Part shown: positions 36,389-45,200 of the stretch, piece by piece | Layout of the letters: each line of letters opens with the position of its first letter | Numbering within the stretch: the stretch's first letter is position 1 | Assembly: GCA_021740845.1 (NCBI GenBank) | Contig: JAIOYZ010000001.1 | Coordinates: 273,246 to 337,245 of the forward strand | Length of the DNA: 64,000 nt | Origin: Bacteroidia bacterium | GTDB lineage: Bacteria; Bacteroidota; Bacteroidia; UKL13-3 | Direction: 5' to 3' | Made by a program: the position numbers and the translations under genes | Notes under the pieces: generated by a model | Seen by the model: only the letters and a program-made list of their open reading frames with translations | Databases searched by the model: none | Told to the model about the DNA's origin: nothing

Positions 36389-36844
36389 ATGAAAAAATTA
36401 TTTTTTGTGGCCACATTATTCTTTTTATTTTCTTGTGGCAATGATCCCAAAAAAGCTTCTGGTAGTTTGGTTACAAATCCAATTAGTGCCGATGATACAG
36501 CCGCAAGTTTAACAGACAAAATGCCTATCATGACATTCAGTGAAAATATTCATGATTTTGGAATGTTAACTGATGGTGAAGTAGTAACCTACAAATTTAA
36601 ATTTACCAATACAGGTAACGCAGATTTAATTATTTCTAATGCAAGTGCAAGTTGTGGTTGTACTATTCCTAGTTACCCAAAACAACCTGTAGCGCCAGGT
36701 GAAGAAGGTGCCATTGATGTGCAGTTTAATAGCAGTGGAAAAGTAGGAACTTTTGATAAAAATATTACCATTACTTCTAATACCATTCCCAACCAATTTT
36801 ACTTGGTTATTAGGGGAGAGGTAAAAGCCAAAGAAACTAAGTAA
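36389..36844 (+). CDS. DUF1573 lipoprotein
   Basis: A 151-residue lipoprotein (signal ending 'FLFSC', Cys at about 16). Residues about 45-150 match DUF1573, a short Ig-like domain: 'HDFGMLTDGEVVTYKFKFTNTGNADLIISNASASCGCTIPSYPKQPVAPGE', with the conserved Cys-Gly-Cys. The role of this family is not known. It sits between nusB and yajC, an order repeated in many Bacteroidota. Confidence 0.88.
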   Translation: MKKLFFVATLFFLFSCGNDPKKASGSLVTNPISADDTAASLTDKMPIMTFSENIHDFGMLTDGEVVTYKFKFTNTGNADLIISNASASCGCTIPSYPKQPVAPGEEGAIDVQFNSSGKVGTFDKNITITSNTIPNQFYLVIRGEVKAKETK

Positions 36845-36883
36845 ACCCAAATCACTAAAAATTATTTAAATAAATTATAACCC

Positions 36884-37228
36884 ATGTTGAACCAAATTTT
36901 ATTAATGGCTCCACCCGCTGGAGGCGCTGCTGGAGGTGGAAACCCAATTATGTCTTTCCTTCCTTTGATTTTGATTTTTGTGGTTTTCTATTTTTTCATG
37001 ATTTACCCTCAAATCAAAAAGAATAAAGCACAAAAGAAATTCCGCGAAATTCTTGGAAAAGGAGATAAAGTGATTACAATTGGTGGTGTTCATGCCAAAA
37101 TATTAGAGGCAACAGAACACACTTTCTTAATTGAAAGCGAAGGCACCAAATTAAGAATCGATCGCACTGCCGTTTCAATGGAAGCTTCTCAAGCCTTGAA
37201 CCAACCGGCAAAAGAAGAAAAGAAATAG
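36884..37228 (+). CDS. yajC: Preprotein translocase subunit YajC
   Basis: A 114-residue single-pass membrane protein of the Sec accessory complex with SecDF. A Gly-rich N-terminus, one helix ('LPLILIFVVFYFFMIYPQIKK', about 27-47) and 'GDKVITIGGVHAKI' identify YajC. The N-terminal 'PPAGGAAGGGNP' precedes the helix as in many Bacteroidota members. The gene is followed by a strong terminator, so coaE has a separate start. Confidence 0.92.
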   Translation: MLNQILLMAPPAGGAAGGGNPIMSFLPLILIFVVFYFFMIYPQIKKNKAQKKFREILGKGDKVITIGGVHAKILEATEHTFLIESEGTKLRIDRTAVSMEASQALNQPAKEEKK

Positions 37229-37241
37229 AAATTTTAAAAAG

Positions 37242-37276
37242 AGCCTTTACTTTGAATAAGAGTAAAGGCTTCTTTT
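37242..37276 (+). terminator. Intrinsic terminator after yajC
   Basis: Arms AGCCTTTACT (37242-37251) and AGTAAAGGCT (37261-37270), with a 9-base loop and then TCTTTTTT. It ends the nusB-DUF1573-yajC operon. Confidence 0.9.
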
Positions 37277-37318
37277 TTAGTAAGAGGTTTCGGTTTGAAC
37301 CAAATAAAGGAAAGCAAT

Positions 37319-37909
37319 ATGCTGAAAGTTGGAATAACAGGAAATATTGGAAGTGGTAAATCTACCATCACCAAAATTTTTGCCCAATTGGGTATTCCTA
37401 TTTACGATGCCGATTCCCGTGCAAAAGCAGTAATGGTGGAGGACCCAATTTTGGTTCAAGCCATAAAAAAATTACTTGGAGAAAACTCCTATTTTGGAGA
37501 TGGAGCCCTCAATAGAAATTTTATTTCAAGTCAGGTTTTTAAGAATGCAGAATTGCTAAATGGATTAAATTCATTGGTTCACCCAGCTGTAGCCAATGAT
37601 TTTGAAACTTGGGTGGCAATGCAAAATGCTCCCTATGTTTTAAAAGAAGCCGCTTTATTAATAGAAAGTAAATCCTATTTAGTTTTGAACCAACTAATAG
37701 TAGTATTAGCCGATGAAGAAATTCGATTAAAAAGAACCATGCGCCGCGATGAAGCCGATGAAGAAATGGTGCTATCCCGCATGCGCAACCAAATGCCACA
37801 AGAGGAAAAGGCGGAGTTTGCCCAATTTCTAATCTACAATAACAACGATTTATTAATTCCTCAGGTGATGAAAATTCACCACCAATTATTGGAACTAGCA
37901 AGCAAGTAA
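37319..37909 (+). CDS. coaE: Dephospho-CoA kinase
   Basis: Last step of coenzyme A synthesis (phosphorylation of dephospho-CoA). About 196 residues. Walker A 'GITGNIGSGKST' stands near the N-terminus, followed by 'YDADSRAKAVM' and 'LVHPAV'. The frame extends to a TTG at 37295, but that stretch is a copy of the dispersed GGTTTGAACC element, so the ATG at 37319 (MLKVGITGN) is used. It is convergent with the helicase gene, with a 2-base gap. coaD lies at 58575. Confidence 0.93.
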   Translation: MLKVGITGNIGSGKSTITKIFAQLGIPIYDADSRAKAVMVEDPILVQAIKKLLGENSYFGDGALNRNFISSQVFKNAELLNGLNSLVHPAVANDFETWVAMQNAPYVLKEAALLIESKSYLVLNQLIVVLADEEIRLKRTMRRDEADEEMVLSRMRNQMPQEEKAEFAQFLIYNNNDLLIPQVMKIHHQLLELASK

Positions 37910-37911
37910 TC

Positions 37912-40191
37912 TTACTTAATTTTTAGCTTAGCAAATTTCAATACCAATACCTTCTTCCCAGAAGATTCAAAATCGATAGTAGCTTTTCTATTATCTCCAT
38001 TACCTTCCATAACACTAACTATACCTGCGCCAAATCTTTGGTGTTCTACTTTCATACCCACTGCTAAATTGCTGGTATCGTCTGCTTCAAAATTTGGATC
38101 AACCGGAGCCTGACTTACTGCTGCCCTAGGTTGTGGTTTGGTAAAGGTTAGTACTTTTTTTGGTAAGCCGCTCATGGTGCCACCAGTTCTTGATGGACCA
38201 TCACGTTGCTCGCTTAAGTTTCCTCTCGCTCCAAACATGTTTTCAAAATGCAAGAATTGAGGGTCTAGTTCGGATAAAAACCTACTAGGTTCAGAATTAA
38301 CAATATTGCCAAATTTAAACCTGCTTGTTGCAAAACTTAAGGTTAGTTTTTTCATGGCTCTAGTTAATGCCACATAAAACAAACGTCTTTCTTCTTCTAA
38401 TTCTTGTCGGCTGTTTAAGGCTAACTGACTTGGGAATAAATTTTCCTCCAAACCTACTATGTGCACGTATTTATACTCCAATCCTTTTGAGGAGTGAATG
38501 GTCATTAAACTCACATGATCTTGATCTGGATCTTTGTCTTTATCATCGTTAGTAAGCAAAGCAACATCAGCCATAAAATCTGCCAAGGTTCTTGATTTAA
38601 CTACACCTTCGTCGTCTACTATTTCTTCTAAGCTAAATTCTTTGATTCCATTTAGCAACTCTTCTGTGTTCTCGTAACGTGCAATTCCTTCAACGGTTTT
38701 GTCTTCGTATAAAGATTTTAAAACACCACTCGATTTAGCAATGTGCATGGCAACTTCATAAGCATTGTTTTCTAACATTACTCTGAAGCTTTTTATCATG
38801 GTAACAAAATCTTCTACGGCAGCCATGTTTTTAAAACCAATCTGCCCAATTTGTTCCATCACTTGCCACATGCTAACTTTATGCTGATCGGCAACAATGG
38901 CAATTTTTTCTAAACTGGTTTTACCAATTCCTCGAGTTGGGTAATTGATAATTCTTTTTAGTGCTTCTTCGTCGTTTGGGTTCAAAACTAAACGGTAGTA
39001 AGCCAACAAATCTTTTACTTCTTTTCTTTGGTAAAAAGATAATCCACCGTAAATTTTGTAAGGGATATTTAACTTTCGCAAAGCCTCTTCCATGGAGCGA
39101 CTTTGAGCATTGGTTCTATATAAAATAGCAAAGTCTTTATTCAAAGCTTGGCTATTCATCTTATCTTGAAAAATGGCAGAAGCTACCATTTTACCTTCTT
39201 CATTATCTGTCAATGCCTTAAAAACACGAATGCGTTCACCAGGTTCATTGCTTGTCCAAACCTTCTTTTTTATTTGGTCTTTGTTCTTTTCTATAATACT
39301 ACTCGAAGCATTTACAATGGTTTGTGTGCTTCTATAGTTTTGTTCAAGTTTAAAAGTTTTTACATCTGGAAAATCTTTTTGGAACCCTAAAATATTTCTA
39401 ATGTTTGCACCTCTAAAGGCATAAATACTTTGTGCATCATCTCCTACAACAGCAACATTTTCGTGCACTGCGGCCAGTTTCTTGATAATCATGTATTGTG
39501 CATGGTTGGTATCTTGAAACTCATCAACCATGATATACCTAAACATATGTTGGTATTTATGAAGTACATCCAGATGGTTGCTAAAAAGCTTGTGGGTATT
39601 AACTAGCAAATCGTCAAAATCCATTGCTCCAGCGCGGAAACAACGATCTTGATATGCCTTAAATAAATGTCCAAATTTTGGTCGGCCACTGCTGGCGTCG
39701 TTTTCTTCAAACTCACTATTGCCCATGTATTGCTCAGCGGTGATGAGCGCATTTTTTGCAGAGGAAATTCGACCCAACATATTAGAAGGCTTGTATAATT
39801 TATCGTCGAGTTTTAATTCGCCTAAAAGGGTTTTTATTAAACTTTTGCTATCGTCAGAATCGTAAATAGTAAAATTTCTTGGATAGCCTATGCGTTCACT
39901 TTCTTGGCGAAGGATTCTTGAAAATATACTGTGGAAAGTTCCCATCCATAGGTTTCTAGCCTCTGAACCAACGGCAGCATAAATACGGTGCCTCATTTCT
40001 TTGGCAGCCTTGTTGGTAAATGTTAACGATAATATTTGAAATGGGTCTACATCGTGCTTTAACATGTGCACAATGCGGTATGTTAATACCCTTGTTTTTC
40101 CAGATCCCGCCCCAGCAACAATCATTACTGGTCCATTCAATTGTTCTACTGCTGCCCGTTGCGACGGGTTTAATGTCTCTAAATAATCCAC
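37912..40191 (-). CDS. UvrD/PcrA-type DNA helicase
   Basis: A 759-residue superfamily 1A helicase. Motifs: Q motif 'LNPSQRAAVEQL', Walker A 'AGAGSGKTR', motif II 'VDEFQDTN', motif III 'GDDAQSIYAFRGA', motif IV 'LEQNYRST', motif V 'MTIHSSKGLEYKYVHIVG' and VI 'ALTRAMKKL'. The C-terminal tail 'VGMKVEHQRFGAGIVSVMEG' is a Tudor-like segment seen in PcrA/UvrD, which can bind RNA polymerase. It acts in DNA repair. The start is GTG (VDYLETLNPSQ), consistent with the family. Confidence 0.93.
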   Translation of the reverse strand: MDYLETLNPSQRAAVEQLNGPVMIVAGAGSGKTRVLTYRIVHMLKHDVDPFQILSLTFTNKAAKEMRHRIYAAVGSEARNLWMGTFHSIFSRILRQESERIGYPRNFTIYDSDDSKSLIKTLLGELKLDDKLYKPSNMLGRISSAKNALITAEQYMGNSEFEENDASSGRPKFGHLFKAYQDRCFRAGAMDFDDLLVNTHKLFSNHLDVLHKYQHMFRYIMVDEFQDTNHAQYMIIKKLAAVHENVAVVGDDAQSIYAFRGANIRNILGFQKDFPDVKTFKLEQNYRSTQTIVNASSSIIEKNKDQIKKKVWTSNEPGERIRVFKALTDNEEGKMVASAIFQDKMNSQALNKDFAILYRTNAQSRSMEEALRKLNIPYKIYGGLSFYQRKEVKDLLAYYRLVLNPNDEEALKRIINYPTRGIGKTSLEKIAIVADQHKVSMWQVMEQIGQIGFKNMAAVEDFVTMIKSFRVMLENNAYEVAMHIAKSSGVLKSLYEDKTVEGIARYENTEELLNGIKEFSLEEIVDDEGVVKSRTLADFMADVALLTNDDKDKDPDQDHVSLMTIHSSKGLEYKYVHIVGLEENLFPSQLALNSRQELEEERRLFYVALTRAMKKLTLSFATSRFKFGNIVNSEPSRFLSELDPQFLHFENMFGARGNLSEQRDGPSRTGGTMSGLPKKVLTFTKPQPRAAVSQAPVDPNFEADDTSNLAVGMKVEHQRFGAGIVSVMEGNGDNRKATIDFESSGKKVLVLKFAKLKIK

Positions 40192-40328
40192 TAGGCGAAA
40201 GTAACTCGAAAATAGTTGGATTCTTGCTTAAGATTTCAACACTTAACAATAATAATTAATGTTTTTATGAACCTAAATTTGGTTCAAACCGAAAAGAAAA
40301 TTATTTGAAAAAGGGAAGTAAAGAAATA

Positions 40329-40490
40329 CTATTTGATATAGTCTAAATCTATAAAACTCACATTTGGCGCAAAGTGAGCAAATATTTTATTAATGAACAC
40401 GATAAGTGAAAACGGAACAATAAGAATAGAGTAAATGCCATAGATTAGCATTTGCCCCATTGGAGAAATATTGGTTTGTTGGTTTTTCAT
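40329..40490 (-). CDS. Putative small membrane protein (53 residues)
   Basis: An ATG-started frame of 53 residues with one hydrophobic helix ('MLIYGIYSILIVPFSLIVFINKIFA'). The start at 40490 (MKNQQTNISPMGQ) gives a compact protein; a longer frame reaches 40553. It occupies the gap between the helicase and the M20 dipeptidase. I see no family and no independent support, so it may not be translated. Confidence 0.35.
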   Translation of the reverse strand: MKNQQTNISPMGQMLIYGIYSILIVPFSLIVFINKIFAHFAPNVSFIDLDYIK

Positions 40491-40674
40491 GGTGTTCAAA
40501 AATAAGCTACCTTTTTGCATAATTGCGCTTGGTTTAGAGCGGATTATACACATACGAATATAAATAACATTTATTAATAGACAAAGGTTTTCGTTAATTA
40601 GTCCAAGTGGCTTTTTTTGCTATTTTTTTGGTGTTAAATAATGAATACTTTTGAAAACCAAAAAAAGAAAGCAA

Positions 40675-42051
40675 ATGCAAAACCAATATTTAAACGAAAA
40701 CAAAGACAGATTTTTAACAGAACTATTCGAATTGTTGCGCATTCCTTCCATCAGCGCAGATAGTGCCTACAAAAAAGATATCATTTCCGCCGCTCAATAC
40801 ATTTCAGAAAAGCTAACTAAGGCTGGGGCTGATAAAGTTGAAATCTGCGAAACCGCAGGAAATCCCATTGTTTACGGTGAAAAAATTATTGACCCTAGTT
40901 TGCCTACTGTTTTGGTTTATGGTCATTACGATGTACAACCTGCAGTTCCTTTAGAATTGTGGGATACTCCTCCTTTTGAACCTACAATTCGTAAAACTTC
41001 GGTTCATCCAGATGGCGCTATTTTCGCTCGTGGCGCTTGCGACGATAAAGGTCAGGTTTACATGCATGTGAAGGCTTTTGAAATGATGATGGCAACTCAA
41101 ACGCTTTCTTGTAATGTGAAATTTATGATTGAAGGGGAAGAAGAAGTTGGTTCAACCAATTTAGGCCCGTTTTGTATTGCCAATAAAGAGCGCTTAAAAG
41201 CTGATGTAGTTTTAATTTCAGATACTTCCATCATTGGAAATGATTCTCCAAGCATCGACTGTGGCTTACGCGGATTGAGCTATGTAGAAGTGGAAGTTAC
41301 TGGTCCAAATAGAGATTTGCATTCTGGCGTTTATGGTGGGGCAGTGGCTAATCCAATTAATATTTTAGCAAAAATGATTGCCAGCATGCACGACGGAAAC
41401 AACCATATTACCATTCCTGGATTCTACGATGCAGTGCAAGAATTATCTATGGCAGAACGTGATGCTTTAAATGAAGCACCATTTGATTTGGAAGCATATA
41501 AAAAAGACTTAGCTATTAACGATATCTGGGGTGAACAAGGATACAATGTATTAGAACGCACTGGCATAAGACCAACCTTGGATTGCAATGGAATTTGGGG
41601 CGGTTACATTGGCGAAGGTGCTAAAACTGTATTGCCTTCAAAAGCTTTCGCAAAAATTAGCATGCGTTTGGTTCCTAATCAGGTTTCGCATGATATTACA
41701 GAATTATTCCAAAAACACTTTGAATCCATTGCACCAGCTGGCGTAAAAGTGGTTGTTAAACCTCATCATGGCGGAGAGCCCGTTGTTACTCCAATTGATT
41801 CACCTGCTTATTTGGCGGCCGAAAAGGCAATGGAAACTACTTTTGGCAAAAAGCCAATTCCTACAAGAGGAGGTGGAAGTATTCCTATTGTTGCCTTGTT
41901 TGAAAGAGAGTTGGGTTTAAAATCTGTATTGATGGGATTTGGTTTAGATAGCGATGCCTTACATTCTCCAAACGAACATTATGGTTTGTTTAATTATTAC
42001 AAAGGCATTGAAACCATTCCTTTCTTTTATAAATACTTTGCCCAGAAATAG
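40675..42051 (+). CDS. M20-family metallodipeptidase
   Basis: A cytosolic-type zinc dipeptidase/aminoacylase of about 458 residues. Metal and catalytic residues are in 'VYGHYDVQPA', 'ARGACDDKGQVYMHVKAFEMM' and 'IEGEEEVGS'. The dimerisation-lid domain lies in the middle ('DCGLRGLSYVEVEVTGPNRDLHSGVYGG'). It probably releases amino acids from dipeptides. A TTG at 40651 is also in frame, but the ATG at 40675 (MQNQYLNENKD) is preferred. There is no signal peptide. Confidence 0.9.
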   Translation: MQNQYLNENKDRFLTELFELLRIPSISADSAYKKDIISAAQYISEKLTKAGADKVEICETAGNPIVYGEKIIDPSLPTVLVYGHYDVQPAVPLELWDTPPFEPTIRKTSVHPDGAIFARGACDDKGQVYMHVKAFEMMMATQTLSCNVKFMIEGEEEVGSTNLGPFCIANKERLKADVVLISDTSIIGNDSPSIDCGLRGLSYVEVEVTGPNRDLHSGVYGGAVANPINILAKMIASMHDGNNHITIPGFYDAVQELSMAERDALNEAPFDLEAYKKDLAINDIWGEQGYNVLERTGIRPTLDCNGIWGGYIGEGAKTVLPSKAFAKISMRLVPNQVSHDITELFQKHFESIAPAGVKVVVKPHHGGEPVVTPIDSPAYLAAEKAMETTFGKKPIPTRGGGSIPIVALFERELGLKSVLMGFGLDSDALHSPNEHYGLFNYYKGIETIPFFYKYFAQK

Positions 42052-42123
42052 GACCATTCTAAATTAAGAAAGTGTTTAATTACACTATACTCTGATTAGT
42101 TTTCGTTAAATTTTGTCAATTTG

Positions 42124-42154
42124 CGCTATTGCTTCGTTTTTTTAGAAGCATTGC
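42124..42154. repeat. Imperfect hairpin upstream of the C25 peptidase gene
   Basis: The outer arms GCGC/GCGC and inner arms TGCTTC/GAAGCA surround a loop of T's (GTTTTTTTA), with a small bulge between. It lies about 50 bases before the ATG at 42202, in a 150-bp gap with no other clear feature. It could be a transcription terminator for the M20 gene or a leader structure. Confidence 0.45.
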
Positions 42155-42201
42155 GCTAATTTGCGGTGTTCGTAATTATTACTGCCCACGACAATTAATT
42201 T

Positions 42202-45200
42202 ATGAAAATAAAAAAGACTGGATTTGGTTTGAACCTATTGATTGCAATTTTATTTGCCATTCTTTTTGCATTCCAAACTCAAGCTCAAAATAAATATGGA
42301 TTTGAGTGGATTAGAACCTATCAACCCTATTTAAAAATTAAGGTTAATCAAAAGGGTTTATTTAAAATTGATTCAGCCGCATTGTCTGCGTGGAATGGCA
42401 AAAATCCTCGGAAGTTTCAATTGTTTAAGAATGGTAAAGAGCAAGCTATTTTTGTTGCAGGTGAAAGCGATGGGGTTTTTAATGCCAATGATTTTATTGA
42501 ATTTTATGGTACTCCAAATGATGGAAGTTTAGATCAGTTTTTATACAGAACAAATGCCGAACAACCGCAAATGTTTAGGAGTATTTTTTCGGATACGGGC
42601 ATTTATTTTCTAACTATTTTACCAGATACCTCTTTGGTTCAGCCCTTACGTATTTCTGCCTTCACAGATATAGATTATGGTAATTATACGCCGGAACCCA
42701 AACTTGTAATAACTCAACAAGTTGTTCCTCAAGAAGATTATTATTACGGCGCCTACCTGGCTGCAGATGAAAAATATTACCTATCAGAATATGGCGATGC
42801 AGAAGGAATGATGAGTGCGTTGATTGGTCAGGGGCAAAGTAGATATTATACCTTTCAAACACCATTTGCCACAAATGGAATTTCCGCCGAAGCTGAAATA
42901 AAAATCATTGGTGCCTCAGATTTTTTTCTTCCCAATGCCACTCAAGCCAACCACCATGTTAAGATTTTTACTATTGCAAATAATCAAACTCCAGTCTTAA
43001 TAATTGATACCACTTTTAGAGGTTATGGTGAACAGAAATTTACAAGAAGCATTCTTAGTACTCAATTAGGAGATTCAACTCGTTTCTTGGTACAAGTAAT
43101 TAATGATATAGGTGTAAGTAGCGATTTTATTGGAGTTTCTTATATTCAACTTTCGTATACTCGAAACTCGTTTTTCAATGGAAGTAAACTAGAAGAATGT
43201 CTTTTAAATACCAGTATTTCGGGAGCCAAAACTTTACTTCAGGTAAATAATTTTATTGGGTCTGAACCAATTCTTTGGGATTTGAAAACCAACAGTAGGG
43301 CAGTGGGTACAAAAAATTCCAATCAAGCTCAATTCTTACTTCCTTTTTCATCTGGATTAAGAACCTTGGTTCTTGCAGATGGGCAAACTAATTTATCTAG
43401 CAGCCAATTGTTGCCCATTAGTTTTGTTGCTCCAAATCCAAATAATAACTATCAATATTTATTGATTTCAAATAAGCAATTGCAAAACTCTGCAGAGAAT
43501 TATAGGACTTATAGAAGTAATAAATACAAAACATATTTGGCATATGCAGAAGACTTATCAGATTATTATTGCTTTGGAAATTTTCACCCATTAGCTATTA
43601 GAAAATTTTGTGAGCATGTTTACAAAGAGCAAGCCACTCCACCTCAATTTCTTTTGCTTTTGGGTAGGGGCTATCAAAATAATTTATTAAAAGCTGATCC
43701 CAGAAACAACGCGTTAAATTTGGTTCCCGCATTGGGTGTTCCATCTTCGGATAATTTATTTACCAATGGATTTACACTCACAAACGGTGCACCTGCCATT
43801 GCAACTGGAAGGATTCCTGCCAGCACAAATACAGAGGCAAACAATTATTTGCAAAAAATAATTTACCTTGAAACCAACTCAGATTCAATTCAAAACTGGC
43901 GTAAACATTATCTGCATTTGAGCGGTGGTTCTTATGAATCTCAGCAAGTATCCTTTAAAAATCAATTGGCTTATTTGGGGAACTTTGTAAAAGATAAACC
44001 AATTGGAGGCGATGTGTTTTCTTATTACAAAAGTTCTACTGCACCTACAGATAATAATTTGGAAGGCAAACTCATAGGACATTTAAACGATGGGGTAAAC
44101 TTTATGACTTTTTATGGTCATGGTTCTTTAACCGTTTTGGATATGAGTTTCGGGGGGATTAATGATTTATTGCCAAACCATCATACCGCTTTTTATTATT
44201 TCAATGGCTGCAATATTGGAAATGCCAACGATGTGGATCCATTAGGAACAGGTTTGGTTTATGGCAAAGATTATATCTGTGCAGATGCCAAAGGTGCAAT
44301 AGGTTGGTTGGCTCATACCAACTTCACTTTTACTAATCATTTGGAATACCAAATGGAACAGTTATACAACCAATTTAGTTACCAGAAATATGGAAAAGAA
44401 ATTGGCTTACAAATAAAAGCAGCCTTGGAAGTTACCTCCCAAACCAATGAAGCTTTTGCTCGTTCTCATGCTTTGCAATTATTGCTTCAAGGAGATCCAG
44501 CTTTAACTTTATATTCACCTAGTAAGCCTGATTATAAAATTGCCAACGAAGATTTATTTATCTCTCCATCCAACGCCTCGGTTCAAAACGATTCTTTTGC
44601 AGTTGGAATAATATTACACAATTTAGCAAAGGCGCAAATTGATACTCTTGAAATAAAAGTTACTCGCAAATTACCCGACAATTCCATTATCGAGTATTTA
44701 CTTTCCCCTATCATGGGTCCTAATTATTTGGATACCGTCTACGCTTGGATCAAACCATTATTAAAAAAAGATATTGGCAACAATCAGTTCGATGTAGAAA
44801 TAAATCCTGCCAAAAAGATTGATGAAATTGCTTTTACCAATAACCAAGCAAGTATCAATTACTTCCTTCCGGGAAGTGGTTTGCAAGCGATTTTGCCTTC
44901 ACAATACGCAATTATTTCTTCGGATACCGTTTCGCTTTTGGTTCAAAACAATAATTTATTTGCCGAAGCCAATGAGTATTTGTTTGAAATTGATACCAGT
45001 TTAGCCTTTTTAGAAACTAGTTCTTTTTATAGAAAGAGTGAGGTAATTACGGCCAATCATATAGCCAAATGGGATGTGCCTTTAGCTGCTAATGATTCAA
45101 TGGTTTACTATTGGCGCGCTAAATTGAATCTCCCCGAGGCCGAGGGTGGAATATGGGTTACACAGAGTTTTGTTCACATAAACCTAGGACCAGAAGGTTG